Positions 1 to 8,731 of a stretch of 64,000 nt of DNA are shown one piece after another. The position numbers were made by a program, and so were the translations under genes. The stretch spans positions 2,418,001-2,482,000 of the forward strand of contig NZ_CP085173.1 in assembly GCF_020616555.1 (NCBI RefSeq), read 5' to 3'. Origin of the DNA: Streptomyces longhuiensis (GTDB lineage: Bacteria; Actinomycetota; Actinomycetes; Streptomycetales; Streptomycetaceae). Below the pieces are notes generated by a model. The model was not told the origin of the DNA, ran no database searches, and saw only the letters and a program-made list of their open reading frames with translations. Position 1 is the first letter of the stretch. Each line of letters starts with the position of its first letter.

Positions 1-470
1 GCGAACAGCGGCACCACGGCCAGGCCCTGCATGGCCATGCCGAGGTTCGACCGGATCATGGTCGAGAGCCGGTTCGCCTTGCCCTCCAGCGACAGCTGGG
101 CGCCTTCCACCTTCTCGAAGTGCTCCAGCTCCAGCTGGAAGAGCTTCACCATCTCCACGGCCAGACCGGCCGTACCGGCGATACCCACCGCCGAGTACTC
201 GTCCGCCGGAAAGACCTTCTCGATGTCGCGCTGAGCGATCATGTTGCCCATGGTGGCCCGGCGGTCACCGGCGAGGACCACACCGCCGGGGAACGTGACG
301 GACACGATCGTCGTGCCGTGCGGCGCCTCGATCGCGCCCTTCACCGGCAACGCGCGGTTCCCGGGCAGGATTTCCGGCTGATGCACGGACAGGAAGTCCA
401 CGAAGGACGAGGATCCAGGCGTCAGGAAGGCTGCTGGTAGACGCCCGGTGCTACGAGTGTTGGCTTCCAC
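1..470 (-). CDS. prcB: 20S proteasome beta subunit PrcB (3' end outside the window)
   Basis: Catalytic beta subunit of the actinobacterial 20S proteasome, which degrades pupylated proteins fed by the ARC/Mpa ATPase. The reading frame from the GTG at 470 gives [10 protein letters not shown]..., a roughly 52-residue propeptide ending in APHG, then TTIV; Thr53 is therefore the expected N-terminal nucleophile after autocleavage. The following [15 protein letters not shown] block and the [18 protein letters not shown] stretch are typical of PrcB. An AAGGA-type ribosome site lies just upstream of the GTG. The gene runs off the left edge after about 156 codons, so roughly the last 40 percent is missing. 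It is read in the same direction as pup and dop, and its start overlaps the tail of the endonuclease VII remnant by about 50 nt, which suggests translational coupling in the ancestral arrangement. Confidence 0.95.
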   Translation of the reverse strand, partial: MEANTRSTGRLPAAFLTPGSSSFVDFLSVHQPEILPGNRALPVKGAIEAPHGTTIVSVTFPGGVVLAGDRRATMGNMIAQRDIEKVFPADEYSAVGIAGTAGLAVEMVKLFQLELEHFEKVEGAQLSLEGKANRLSTMIRSNLGMAMQGLAVVPLF

Positions 471-600
471 GCGATTCCTTCCACGTAGGCGGCGGCGCGA
501 CGGATGACGTCGGGACGAATGTCCCAACTTGCCGATGGCCGAATTGCAGTTGAAGCACAGTACGTCAGGGACCCTACCCGCGGAACGGCAGTGATCCACA
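422..600 (-). pseudogene. Remnant of an endonuclease VII (HNH)-like gene, frameshifted and 5'-truncated
   Basis: Between pup and prcB many streptomycetes carry a small endonuclease VII-type HNH gene (recalled for S. coelicolor SCO1645). Here only its 3' part is recognisable. One frame reads VDHC...[13 protein letters not shown], the zinc/HNH half of such proteins. A different frame then continues [12 protein letters not shown] and [15 protein letters not shown] before a TGA at 422. The switch lies near 524-530 and needs a single indel. Only about 93 nt separate the VDHC block from the pup stop codon, so the N-terminal half is absent and no ribosome site or start precedes the remnant. I read it as a decayed gene. 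A sequencing indel could explain the frameshift but not the missing 5' half. Confidence 0.7.
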
Positions 601-665
601 TCCGTGGCCGGGTGCTTGGGACGGCTTCGGTCGACGACCCGCCCGCCCCCGGCACCCCGGCCACG

Positions 666-686
666 CCACCTTCAGTTCAAAGGTGG
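666..686 (-). terminator. Stem-loop just downstream of pup
   Basis: CCACCTT and AAGGTGG form a perfect 7-bp stem with a 7-nt loop, seven nucleotides after the pup stop codon. No U-run follows on the minus strand, so it may act as an attenuator or mRNA-stabilising hairpin between the abundant small pup message and prcB and not as a full terminator. Confidence 0.4.
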
Positions 687-692
687 AACGAG

Positions 693-911
693 CTACTCGC
701 CGCCCTTTTGAACGAAGCTCCGCACGAAGTCCTCGGCGTTCTCCTCGAGGACGTCGTCGATCTCGTCCAGCACGGAGTCCACGTCGTCGCTCAGCTTCTC
801 CTGGCGTTCCTTGAGGTCCTCGGAAGCCTGCGCGTCCTGCGCCTGCTCCTCGACCTCCTCGGTGGAACGCGTCGCCTTCTGCTGTCCGCCGCCGGTGTCC
901 TTGGTCGCCAT
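693..911 (-). CDS. pup: Prokaryotic ubiquitin-like protein Pup
   Basis: A 72-residue, highly acidic, disordered protein conjugated through its C-terminus to lysines of target proteins, marking them for the proteasome. The sequence begins MATKDTGGGQQ, has the coiled-coil-forming segment SEDLKERQEKLSDDVDSVLD that binds the ARC/Mpa N-terminal coils, and ends FVRSFVQKGGE. The encoded C-terminus is Gly-Gly-Glu and not Gly-Gly-Gln, so Pup is made ready for ligation by PafA without prior deamidation by Dop. Pup follows dop by 120 nt in the same direction, as in other actinobacteria. The length and every diagnostic segment fit the family. Confidence 0.97.
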   Translation of the reverse strand: MATKDTGGGQQKATRSTEEVEEQAQDAQASEDLKERQEKLSDDVDSVLDEIDDVLEENAEDFVRSFVQKGGE

Positions 912-1031
912 CTACCTCACCCCGCTCGGTTCGACGTTCTTGATCAGACCCTACAAGCCGGGTCCGACATCGGCCCCGCACTTCGTCCAACGTGCGAGGC
1001 CCACCTCTGTGATTCCCCTGCCGCCGGCTTT

Positions 1032-2543
1032 TCAGCCTCCGGACAGCACCCGGACCAGATCTTCGGCCGTGCGGCACCGGTCGAGCAGCTCCTTCACGTG
1101 ATTACGCGTTCCGCGAAGGGGTTCGAGGGTTGGGACCCGCTGCAGAGAGTCACGGCCGGGCAGATCGAAGATCACCGAGTCCCAGGAGGCCGCGGCGACG
1201 TCGTCCGCGTACTGCTCCAGGCAGCGCCCGCGGAAATACGCCCTGGTGTCCTCCGGAGGCTTCGTACGGGCCCTCTCGACCTCCGACTCGTCCAGGAGCC
1301 GCTTCATCCTGCCGCGGGCCACGAGACGGTTGTACAGGCCCTTCTCGGCCCTCACGTCGGCGTACTGGAGGTCGACGAGGTGGAGCCGCGCGGCGTCCCA
1401 GTCGAGGTTGTCGCGGCGGCGGTAGCCCTCCATGAGCTGCCGCTTCGCGACCCAGTCGAGCTCTCCGGCCAGGCTCATCGGATCGCTCTCCAGGCGGCCG
1501 AGCACGTCCTCCCAGCGGGTCAGGACGTCCTTGGTCTGCTCGTCGGCGTCCGCCCCGTAGCGCTCCTCGACGTACTTCCTGGCGAGCTCGAAGTACTCCA
1601 TCTGGAGCTGCACCGCGGTGAGCGTGCGGCCGCTGCGGAGTGTGACCAGATGTTGCAGGCCGGGATCGTGGGAGACCTGGTGGAGGGTGCGCACGGGCTG
1701 GTCGACGGCCAGGTCGACAGCGATGAAGCCGTCCTCGATCATGGAAAGGACCAGGGCCGTCGTGCCCAGCTTGAGATAGGTCGAGATCTCGGAGAGATTC
1801 GCGTCGCCGATGATCACGTGCAGGCGGCGGTACTTCTCCGCGTCCGCGTGCGGCTCGTCCCTGGTGTTGATGATGGGGCGCTTGAGGGTCGTCTCCAGGC
1901 CGACCTCGACCTCGAAGTAGTCCGCGCGCTGGCTGAGCTGGAAGCCGTGCTCATGGCCGTCCTGGCCGATGCCGACGCGGCCGGCTCCGGTGACGACCTG
2001 GCGGGAGACGAAGAAGGGCGTCAGGTGGCGCACGATGTCCGAGAAGGGGGTCTCCCGCTTCATCAGGTAGTTCTCGTGCGTGCCGTAGGAGGCACCCTTG
2101 TTGTCGGTGTTGTTCTTGTAGAGGTGGATCGGCTGGGCCCCGGGGAGTTGGGCGGCGCGCTCGGCGGCCTCGGCCATGATGCGCTCGCCGGCCTTGTCCC
2201 ACAGGACGGCGTCCCTCGGGTTGGTGACCTCGGGGGCGCTGTATTCGGGGTGTGCGTGGTCGACGTACAGGCGGGCACCGTTGGTGAGGATGACATTGGC
2301 CAGGCCGATGTCCTCGTCGGTGAGCTGGCTGGAGTCGGCGACCTCCCGGGCGAGGTCGAAGCCTCGCGCGTCCCGCAGCGGATTCTCCTCCTCGAAGTCC
2401 CAGCGGGCGCGGCGCGCCCGGTGCATCGCCGCCGCGTAGGCGTTGACGATCTGGGACGAGGTGAGCATGGCATTGGCGTTGGGGTGGCCGGGGACGGAGA
2501 TCCCGTACTCCGTCTCGATGCCCATTACTCGCCGTACGGTCAT
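1032..2543 (-). CDS. dop: Pup deamidase/depupylase Dop
   Basis: Dop removes Pup from substrates and, where Pup ends in Gln, deamidates it; it is a glutamine-synthetase-fold enzyme related to PafA. This 503-residue protein starts [16 protein letters not shown], the nucleotide-binding signature of the family, and contains the [17 protein letters not shown] and [20 protein letters not shown] stretches typical of Dop. The ATG at 2543 has a strong GGAGGG ribosome site. Because the adjacent Pup already ends in Glu, the likely role here is depupylation. A 278-nt gap with a terminator separates it from arc, so dop-pup-prcB probably has its own promoter in 2544-2778. Confidence 0.95.
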   Translation of the reverse strand: MTVRRVMGIETEYGISVPGHPNANAMLTSSQIVNAYAAAMHRARRARWDFEEENPLRDARGFDLAREVADSSQLTDEDIGLANVILTNGARLYVDHAHPEYSAPEVTNPRDAVLWDKAGERIMAEAAERAAQLPGAQPIHLYKNNTDNKGASYGTHENYLMKRETPFSDIVRHLTPFFVSRQVVTGAGRVGIGQDGHEHGFQLSQRADYFEVEVGLETTLKRPIINTRDEPHADAEKYRRLHVIIGDANLSEISTYLKLGTTALVLSMIEDGFIAVDLAVDQPVRTLHQVSHDPGLQHLVTLRSGRTLTAVQLQMEYFELARKYVEERYGADADEQTKDVLTRWEDVLGRLESDPMSLAGELDWVAKRQLMEGYRRRDNLDWDAARLHLVDLQYADVRAEKGLYNRLVARGRMKRLLDESEVERARTKPPEDTRAYFRGRCLEQYADDVAAASWDSVIFDLPGRDSLQRVPTLEPLRGTRNHVKELLDRCRTAEDLVRVLSGG

Positions 2544-2778
2544 GCGGCCCTCCTTGCCCGGCGGCGCCCCCGTTCGGGGGCGGCGCTCAAGTACCGCTGG
2601 TTCTCCGGTGCGCGTGCGGTGCCCGTCCCCGCGCTGCGCGACTCGGCGGTACCGAAGAGCCTAGAACGCCTATGCGCCGGTGGGGAGATCATTACCGTCA
2701 TTGCTGTTGCTGAGCCTGCGAGCCGGCCGTTGCCGGGAAACCGGAAAGTCGGCCGGAATTGTTGCCTGGAAAACAGTC

Positions 2779-2811
2779 GGCTGCGGGTACCCGGTAGAGG
2801 CACCCGCAGCC
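2779..2811 (-). terminator. Terminator of arc
   Basis: GGCTGCGGGT and ACCCGCAGCC form a perfect 10-bp stem beginning 10 nt after the arc stop codon. It separates arc transcription from dop-pup-prcB. The rest of 2544-2778 shows no gene; I could not pick a confident promoter there. Confidence 0.7.
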
Positions 2812-2821
2812 GCCCTGCCTT

Positions 2822-4588
2822 TTACAGGTACTGCCCGGTGTTCGCCACCGTGTCGATGGAGCGTCCGGTGTCCGCGCCCTGCTTTCCGGTGACGAGCGTA
2901 CGGATGTAAACGATCCGTTCGCCCTTCTTACCGGAGATGCGGGCCCAGTCGTCCGGGTTGGTGGTGTTCGGCAGGTCCTCGTTCTCCTTGAACTCGTCCA
3001 CGCAAGCCTGGAGGAGGTGGGAGACCCTGAGGCCCTTCTGGTTGTGTTCCAGGAAGGCCTTGATGGCGGCCTTCTTGGCGCGTCCGACGATGTTCTCGAT
3101 CATGGCGCCCGAGTTGAAGTCCTTGAAGTACAGGACTTCCTTGTCACCGTTGGCGTACGTGACCTCGAGGAAGCGGTTCTCCTCGCTTTCCGCGTACATC
3201 TGCTCCACGGCGGTCTGGATCATCCCGTGGACCGTACTGGCGCGGTCGCCGCCGTGCTCTCCGAGGTCGTCGGAGTGCAGCGGGAGGCGGGCGGTCAGGT
3301 ACTTGGCGAAGATGTCCTTGGCCGCTTCGGCGTCCGGGCGCTCGATCTTGATCTTCACATCGAGTCGTCCGGGCCGCAGGATCGCGGGGTCGATCATGTC
3401 CTCACGGTTGGAGGCACCGATCACGACCACGTTCTCCAGGCCCTCCACACCGTCGATCTCGGCGAGCAGCTGGGGGACGATGGTGTTCTCCACGTCCGAG
3501 CTGACGCCTGATCCGCGGGTGCGGAAGAGGGACTCCATCTCGTCGAAGAAGACGATGACGGGCGTGCCCTCGCTGGCCTTCTCACGCGCACGCTGGAAGA
3601 CGAGGCGGATCTGCCGCTCGGTCTCACCGACGTACTTGTTGAGCAGCTCCGGACCCTTGATGTTGAGGAAGAAGCTCTTGCCCGTGGCCTGTCCGGTCAC
3701 TTCCGCGACCTTCTTGGCAAGGGAGTTGGCCACCGCCTTGGCGATCAGGGTCTTGCCGCAGCCGGGAGGCCCGTAGAGCAGGACGCCCTTGGGCGGCCGC
3801 AGCTCGTGCTCCTTGAACAGGTCCGGGTAGAGGTAGGGGAGCTCGACCGCGTCGCGGATCAGCTCGATCTGGTTGCCCAGACCGCCGATCTGCTCGTAGC
3901 CGATGTCCGGGACCTCTTCCAGGACGAGCTCTTCGACTTCGCTCTTGGGTACGACTTCGTAGACATAGCCGGATCGGGGTTCGAGCAGGAGGGCGTCGCC
4001 GGGGCGGATGGTGATGTCGAGGAGCGGTTCGGCGAGCCGGACCACTCGTTCTTCATCGGTGTGCCCCACCACCAGGGCGCGCTCGCCGTCCTCGAGGATC
4101 TCCTTGAGGGTGACGATGTCGCCGACGCTCTCGTACTCCATGGCCTCGACCACGTTGAGCGCTTCGTTGAGCATCAGTTCCTGGCCGCGCCTGAGCTCTT
4201 CGAGCTCCACGCTGGGGCTGACGTTCACCCGGAGCTTGCGGCCGCCGGTGAAGATGTCGGCGGTACCGTCCTCGTTCGCCATGAGGAAGACTCCGAAGCC
4301 GGCCGGCGGCTGCGCGAGCCGGTCGACTTCCTCCTTGAGGGCCACGATCTGATCGCGGGCCTCCCTGAGCGTGTTGGCGAGCCGCTCGTTCTGTGCGGAC
4401 ACGCCGGCCAGGTTGGTCTGCAGCTCGACGATCCGCTCTTCGAGAATCCTCGTATGGCGCGGAGAGTCGGCGAGCTTGCGTCGCAGGACGGCGATCTCCT
4501 GCTCAAGATAGGCAATCTGACCGGCGGGGTCGTCGGACCCTCTTCCCGGGCGGATGCCGCGGTTCATGTCGTCGTCGTGGGCTGCCAC
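2822..4588 (-). CDS. arc: Proteasome-associated AAA ATPase ARC/Mpa
   Basis: Hexameric AAA ATPase that recognises Pup, unfolds the tagged protein and threads it into the 20S core. The protein (588 aa) has an N-terminal coiled coil (about residues 15-75), an OB-fold region, Walker A GPPGCGKT, Walker [13 protein letters not shown], and the C-terminal Gln-Tyr-Leu tail whose penultimate Tyr docks into the proteasome alpha ring. I place the start at the GTG at 4588 ([11 protein letters not shown]): GGAGGTGAGG lies directly upstream. A longer TTG start at 4606 would lie on top of that ribosome site. It is divergent from the ferredoxin gene across a 254-nt intergenic region and is followed by its own terminator. 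Confidence 0.96.
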   Translation of the reverse strand: MAAHDDDMNRGIRPGRGSDDPAGQIAYLEQEIAVLRRKLADSPRHTRILEERIVELQTNLAGVSAQNERLANTLREARDQIVALKEEVDRLAQPPAGFGVFLMANEDGTADIFTGGRKLRVNVSPSVELEELRRGQELMLNEALNVVEAMEYESVGDIVTLKEILEDGERALVVGHTDEERVVRLAEPLLDITIRPGDALLLEPRSGYVYEVVPKSEVEELVLEEVPDIGYEQIGGLGNQIELIRDAVELPYLYPDLFKEHELRPPKGVLLYGPPGCGKTLIAKAVANSLAKKVAEVTGQATGKSFFLNIKGPELLNKYVGETERQIRLVFQRAREKASEGTPVIVFFDEMESLFRTRGSGVSSDVENTIVPQLLAEIDGVEGLENVVVIGASNREDMIDPAILRPGRLDVKIKIERPDAEAAKDIFAKYLTARLPLHSDDLGEHGGDRASTVHGMIQTAVEQMYAESEENRFLEVTYANGDKEVLYFKDFNSGAMIENIVGRAKKAAIKAFLEHNQKGLRVSHLLQACVDEFKENEDLPNTTNPDDWARISGKKGERIVYIRTLVTGKQGADTGRSIDTVANTGQYL

Positions 4589-4842
4589 GGTCCTCACCTC
4601 CTCCAAGGGGAGCTGGACGCTTCCAGACCCTACCTGGGTGGGTGTCGATTGAAACCCCTAGATCACAAAGACGAAGGGGGTGTGTCCGATCTTCACCCTT
4701 GCGCTCTCCCTCACGCCAGGGGAATACCCACCCAACAACATCGGAAAGCGGCCGGTTGTAGGGTCGAACTGTTCAACACCCGTCGGAGCTGGCCCGACTT
4801 GCTGGTACGCGGGGTGGTTCGAGGCAGGAAACGGCAGGAGAT

Positions 4843-5157
4843 ATGAGCGTGCAGCAGGAGGCCGGATCCGGCATCGACAGCGGTGTCGCCCTTGAGGTGT
4901 GGATCGATCAGGACCTCTGCACCGGCGACGGGATCTGCGTGCAGTACGCGCCGGAGGTCTTCGAGCTGGACATCGACGGACTGGCCTATGTGAAGGGCGC
5001 GGAGGACGAGCTGTTGCAGGCACAGGGGGCCACCACCCCGGTGCCGCTGCCGCTTCTGAACGACGTCGTGGACTCCGCGAAGGAGTGCCCGGGCGACTGC
5101 ATTCATGTACGTCGCGTTTCGGACAGGGTGGAGGTCTACGGCCCTGACGCGGAGTGA
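4843..5157 (+). CDS. Single-cluster ferredoxin
   Basis: A small acidic electron carrier (104 aa). Cys26 and Cys32 sit in a CTGDGIC motif, where the Asp takes the place of a cysteine, and a CPGDC pair lies at residues 82-86. This pattern is typical of actinobacterial 3Fe-4S ferredoxins, many of which serve cytochromes P450, although no P450 gene is present here. The ATG follows a GGCAGGAG ribosome site. It stands alone between divergent arc and a shared terminator, as it does in my recollection of other Streptomyces genomes, so its redox partner cannot be inferred from context. Confidence 0.88.
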   Translation: MSVQQEAGSGIDSGVALEVWIDQDLCTGDGICVQYAPEVFELDIDGLAYVKGAEDELLQAQGATTPVPLPLLNDVVDSAKECPGDCIHVRRVSDRVEVYGPDAE

Positions 5158-5200
5158 CCGCGGGGTTCCCGCGCGTCACTCGGTGTGGGAAGAGGCCAAC

Positions 5201-5244
5201 GAAAGGGGCCCGTGCCGCCGTTCCCGGCGGGCAGGGCCCCTTTC
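5201..5244. terminator. Bidirectional terminator between ferredoxin and secreted hypothetical
   Basis: GAAAGGGGCCC at 5201-5211 pairs perfectly with GGGCCCCTTTC at 5234-5244. The stem has A-rich and T-rich ends, so it can work in both directions for the two convergent genes. Confidence 0.8.
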
Positions 5245-5256
5245 GTGTGCCGCGCC

Positions 5257-5835
5257 TCAGACGCTGCGTGCCTCCGCGGGAGTGGAGCGCACGAACGCAT
5301 CGCCCTTCCACTGCCACTTGGCCTTGTCCTGGGTGTCGGGGCAGCAACTGGGGACGGCGGAGCTGGAGTAGCCGAGGAGCGTTGCCGTGACGGCCCGGTC
5401 GCGTACCGCCACGTCGTCGGCGGTGAGCCGCTCCTTCGGGTCGACGAGGGTGGCGACGATGCGCGGCTCGGCGTGGGCCTCGGGGGGTTGGGTGAGGACG
5501 TAGACGCCGTTCGGCGGGGTGCCGGAGCCCGCGTCGCAGCGGACCACGGCGACGGTTTCCGGCCTGCCGTCGCCGTCCAGGTCCCCCGTGGCCTTCTTCA
5601 CCACGAGGATCTTTGCGGGGCCGCACTCGAGCGGGAAGTGGACGGCGGCCGCGTCGGGCGGCGCGGCGGCGGTTCTGGTGCCGACGGGCTGTGTTGCCGG
5701 CTGGGCCGCGGTGGCCGCGCCGGGCTGCAGGAACGAGGAGGCCGCGACGACGGCCGATACGGCCGCGGCGGTCGCGAGCCAGTGGATGGGGCGGGTGGTG
5801 GTGTGCGCCAGTTCCGGGACGGCGGGGTGCTGCAC
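5257..5835 (-). CDS. Secreted or membrane-anchored hypothetical protein
   Basis: The product (192 aa from the GTG at 5835) has no function I can name. An N-terminal segment with the hydrophobic core WLATAAAVSAVVAASSFL followed by Ala-rich sequence looks like a signal peptide or single membrane anchor. The body contains a DLDGDGRPETVAVVRC stretch, reminiscent of a calcium-binding FG-GAP or dockerin-like loop found in extracellular proteins, and a CCPDTQ pair near the C-terminus. I chose GTG 5835 because AGGAG lies just upstream; an in-frame start at 5889 would add 18 residues before the signal-like segment. The gene is monocistronic between two strong stem-loops. Confidence 0.7.
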   Translation of the reverse strand: MQHPAVPELAHTTTRPIHWLATAAAVSAVVAASSFLQPGAATAAQPATQPVGTRTAAAPPDAAAVHFPLECGPAKILVVKKATGDLDGDGRPETVAVVRCDAGSGTPPNGVYVLTQPPEAHAEPRIVATLVDPKERLTADDVAVRDRAVTATLLGYSSSAVPSCCPDTQDKAKWQWKGDAFVRSTPAEARSV

Positions 5836-5980
5836 TAGGAGTGTCTCCTGTGAGGGCTGTGCCGGTGGGGGTGGCCAGCATCGTGCCATACCTCACACCG
5901 TGGGGGAACGTCAGGGTCCGCTGATTCTCAGCTTCCTCACGTGTCCTTGCCGTACTGTGCGCGCCACTCCTCAACGAACG

Positions 5981-6030
5981 GGCGCCGTCGTCGAGTTCCC
6001 CCGATATGCCGGGAACTCGACGACGGCGCC
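5981..6030. terminator. Perfect 20-bp inverted repeat downstream of trmI
   Basis: Arms 5981-6000 and 6011-6030 are exact reverse complements around a 10-nt loop. It begins 24 nt after the trmI stop codon and lies upstream of the secreted hypothetical, which is read in the same direction, so it isolates the two units. Confidence 0.8.
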
Positions 6031-6054
6031 TGTGCGTTGTGTCGGGTGTTCGGG

Positions 6055-6960
6055 TCAGCGCCCGGCGTTGCCGCCGTCCGCGTTCGGGCCCGAGTAGTCC
6101 TCGCCGTACGCGCCCTTGGCGGGGCGGCGGCGGCGCATGGGCGGCTCGACGCCGTCCGCGAGGCGACGGGCGGTGAGGAGGAAGCCGGTGTGGCCGATCA
6201 TGCGGTGGTCCGGGCGGACGGCCAGGCCCTCGACGTGCCAGTTACGGATCATCGACTCCCAGGACGTCGGCTCGTTGAAGCAGCCGATCTCGCGGATGGA
6301 CTCGACGGTCCGCGCGAGCTGGGTGGTGGTGGCGACGTAGCAGCAGAGGATGCCGCCGGGGACGAGGGCCTTGGAGACGACCTCGAGGCACTCCCAGGGG
6401 GCGAGCATGTCGAGGATGACGCGGTCCACATCGGCGTCGCTCAGGTTGTCCTGGAGGTCGCCGACAGTGAGCTGCCACGCGGGGTGGGGGCCACCGAAGT
6501 AGCGCTCCACGTTCTGCGTGGCGATCTCGGCGAAGTCATCGCGGCGCTCGTAGGAGTGCAGCATGCCCTCGTCGCCGATGGCGCGCAGCAGGAAGCTGCT
6601 CAGCGAGCCGGAGCCGACGCCTGCCTCGACGACGCGTGCGCCGGGGAAGATGTCGGCGAAGGCCAGGATCTGCCCCGCGTCCTTGGGGTAGACCACGGCG
6701 GCGCCGCGGGGCATGGACAGGACGTAGTCGGGGAGCAGGGGGCGCAGCGCGAGGTAGGCGACGTTTCCGGTGGTGCGGACAACGCTGCCCTCGGGAGCGC
6801 CGATCAGCTCGTCGTGGGGGAAGGAACCCTTGTGGGTGTGGAAGTTCTTCCCGGCCTCGAGCGTGAACGTGTAGTGGCGGCCCTTGGGGTCGGTCAGCTG
6901 TACCTGGTCCCCGACCTTGAAGGGCCCGCGTCGGCGGGCGGCACCGGTCGGTTCGGACAT
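6055..6960 (-). CDS. trmI: tRNA (adenine-N1)-methyltransferase TrmI
   Basis: S-adenosylmethionine-dependent enzyme making 1-methyladenosine at position 58 in the T-loop of tRNAs, a tetramer in actinobacteria. The 301-residue protein has the N-terminal beta domain (KVGDQVQLTDPKGRHYTF) and then the Rossmann methyltransferase fold with the SAM loop VVEAGVGSGSLSSFLL, a following acidic strand YERRDDFAEIA, and the catalytic-region block DVDRVILDMLAPWE. The length is normal for bacterial TrmI. It lies about 60 nt downstream of the M50 protease gene and could share its transcript. Confidence 0.93.
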   Translation of the reverse strand: MSEPTGAARRRGPFKVGDQVQLTDPKGRHYTFTLEAGKNFHTHKGSFPHDELIGAPEGSVVRTTGNVAYLALRPLLPDYVLSMPRGAAVVYPKDAGQILAFADIFPGARVVEAGVGSGSLSSFLLRAIGDEGMLHSYERRDDFAEIATQNVERYFGGPHPAWQLTVGDLQDNLSDADVDRVILDMLAPWECLEVVSKALVPGGILCCYVATTTQLARTVESIREIGCFNEPTSWESMIRNWHVEGLAVRPDHRMIGHTGFLLTARRLADGVEPPMRRRRPAKGAYGEDYSGPNADGGNAGR

Positions 6961-7022
6961 GTGACCAGCCTACCGGTCCGCGGAGGACCCGCGGACCAGG
7001 GGTCGCGGGGGTACGGGCCCGG

Positions 7023-8525
7023 TCAGGAGGGGCGCGCCATGGCCTTGACGAAGGCGCGCTCCACGTCGGCGGCGGACAGGACGCCGTAGATGGCACCGCT
7101 CTCCTCGACGACGAGGTACTCGGTGGCGGGGGTGGCGCGGAGGGTGTCGAGGAGCTCCTCGCCGGCGAGTTCCGCGGAGACGCGCATGCCGTCGGTGAGG
7201 TCCTGGGCGAGACCGCTGACGGCGACCCAGGGGCGGCGGTGTTCCGGTACGCCGACGATGGCGGCCTCGCGCACGAGGGACCTGGGTTCCCCGTCGGCGT
7301 CGACGATGACGAGGGCGCGGGCGCCCGCCTCGTTGGCGCGGCGCAGGGCCTCGGACAGCGGGGTGGCGCTCTCCACGGGGACGGCGCGGCGGGTCAGGGT
7401 GCGGGCGCGCAGCTCCGGGAGGTGTTCGCGCAGGCGGGCCATGCGGAGGCTGTTGCCGGCGCCGGTCCAGATGATCGCGGCGAGGATGGCGGCGAGCAGG
7501 GCGTCGGTGACGGTGTCCATGCCGCTGACGTCCGCGGCGCCTTCGCCGAGGGCGCCGGACTGGGTGAGCAGCGGGAGTCCGATGAGGACGGTGATCGCGA
7601 GGGCCCGGCCGACCCAGGCGGCGGCGACGGTGCCGCTCATGGGCTTGCCGGTGATCTTCCAGACGATCGCGCGGAGCATGCGGCCGCCGTCGAGGGGCAG
7701 GCCGGGCAGCAGGTTGAACGCGGCGACGATGAGGTTGGAGATCATCAGTCCCGCGAGCAGGACGCCGGGCACGGTGCCGGGTTCCACGGCGAGCATGCCG
7801 AGGTAGAAGACGCCGGCCAGGACGAGGGAGAGCAGCGGTCCGACGAAGGCGAGTACGAACTCGCGTCCCGGCGTCTCGGATTCCTTCTCGATCTCGGACA
7901 CGCCGCCGAAGAACTGGAGCTGAATGCGGCGCACCGGCAGCTTGAAGCGGAGCGCGGCGACGGTGTGCGCGAGTTCGTGGACGAGCACGGAGGCGTAGAA
8001 CGCGACCGCGAAGAAGAGGGAGACGAGATAGCGGACCGCGCCGAGTCCGGGCAGGACGTGGTCGAGTTGTCCGCCGAAGACCCAGGTGATGAGGGCGGCG
8101 ACGAGGAACCAGCTGGGCGCGACGTAGACGGGGACACCGAAGGGGCGCCCCATGAGGAGTCCGCCACGGGGCTCAGGGGCCTTGGTGGGACGGCGGCCGC
8201 CTGTCGCGGGGGTACGGCTGGGCGGGGTGTCGCCCTGGGATACGGGGTCCTGGGCGGGCGCGGGCGCGTCGTCGCCGCCGGCCGGGGTGTGTTTGGTGAA
8301 CGGGTCCGGGGCGGTGTCCGAGGTGTCGCCCTGGTCGGCCGGGGCCGCGTCCTCGGGGTGCTCCTCGTGCGGCGGCTCTTCCGGGTCCCGGGGCGTGTGC
8401 GGGACGGAGTTCGCGCGGGCCTCGCCGTTGGCACTCGGGGACGGTGGGGGCGTGGGGCCGGGGCGGGCGGCCTGATGGTCGTCCGTCGTGCCGCTGCCGG
8501 GCTGCGGCCGGCCGCTGTCGTCCAC
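7023..8525 (-). CDS. Site-2 protease family (M50) metalloprotease with CBS domains
   Basis: Polytopic membrane zinc protease of the Rv2625c/SpoIVFB-like group. The zinc-binding HELAH motif is at residues 183-187 and the third ligand motif LPLDGGR at about 277-282, with hydrophobic segments between 130 and 375. A pair of CBS repeats fills residues 385-500 (for example LVIVDADGEPRSL and YLVVEESGAIYGVLSAADV) and probably senses adenine nucleotides. The first 120 residues are Pro/Glu/Asp-rich and look disordered. I start at GTG 8525 with GAGGGA upstream; the frame stays open to 8654 but that extension has no ribosome site. It is divergent from the RecB-like nuclease gene. The substrate is unknown. 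Confidence 0.88.
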   Translation of the reverse strand: MDDSGRPQPGSGTTDDHQAARPGPTPPPSPSANGEARANSVPHTPRDPEEPPHEEHPEDAAPADQGDTSDTAPDPFTKHTPAGGDDAPAPAQDPVSQGDTPPSRTPATGGRRPTKAPEPRGGLLMGRPFGVPVYVAPSWFLVAALITWVFGGQLDHVLPGLGAVRYLVSLFFAVAFYASVLVHELAHTVAALRFKLPVRRIQLQFFGGVSEIEKESETPGREFVLAFVGPLLSLVLAGVFYLGMLAVEPGTVPGVLLAGLMISNLIVAAFNLLPGLPLDGGRMLRAIVWKITGKPMSGTVAAAWVGRALAITVLIGLPLLTQSGALGEGAADVSGMDTVTDALLAAILAAIIWTGAGNSLRMARLREHLPELRARTLTRRAVPVESATPLSEALRRANEAGARALVIVDADGEPRSLVREAAIVGVPEHRRPWVAVSGLAQDLTDGMRVSAELAGEELLDTLRATPATEYLVVEESGAIYGVLSAADVERAFVKAMARPS

Positions 8526-8731
8526 GGTGATCCCTCGGTCCCCTCGTTGGAAATCCCTCGCTCCTGCCGTTGCACGATCATGCAGGGCGAGGGGGTCTGC
8601 CGTCGATGGTATGCGTCCGGTGTGGCGCGGCCCTCGTCGACTCCCCTGCGGCACCGCCGGGGACGGCCTCCCAGGACGCCCGCGACGCGTTCGTGGCTGA
8701 CTGTCAGTGGCGGCCCGTATGGTCTGTCGTC

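Noticed and set aside
504..2909. 801-codon plus-strand ORF across pup and dop
   Set aside because: It is the antisense frame of dop and pup, a common artefact at this G+C content; its Val/Leu/Gly/Asp-rich sequence matches no family and the sense genes are certain.
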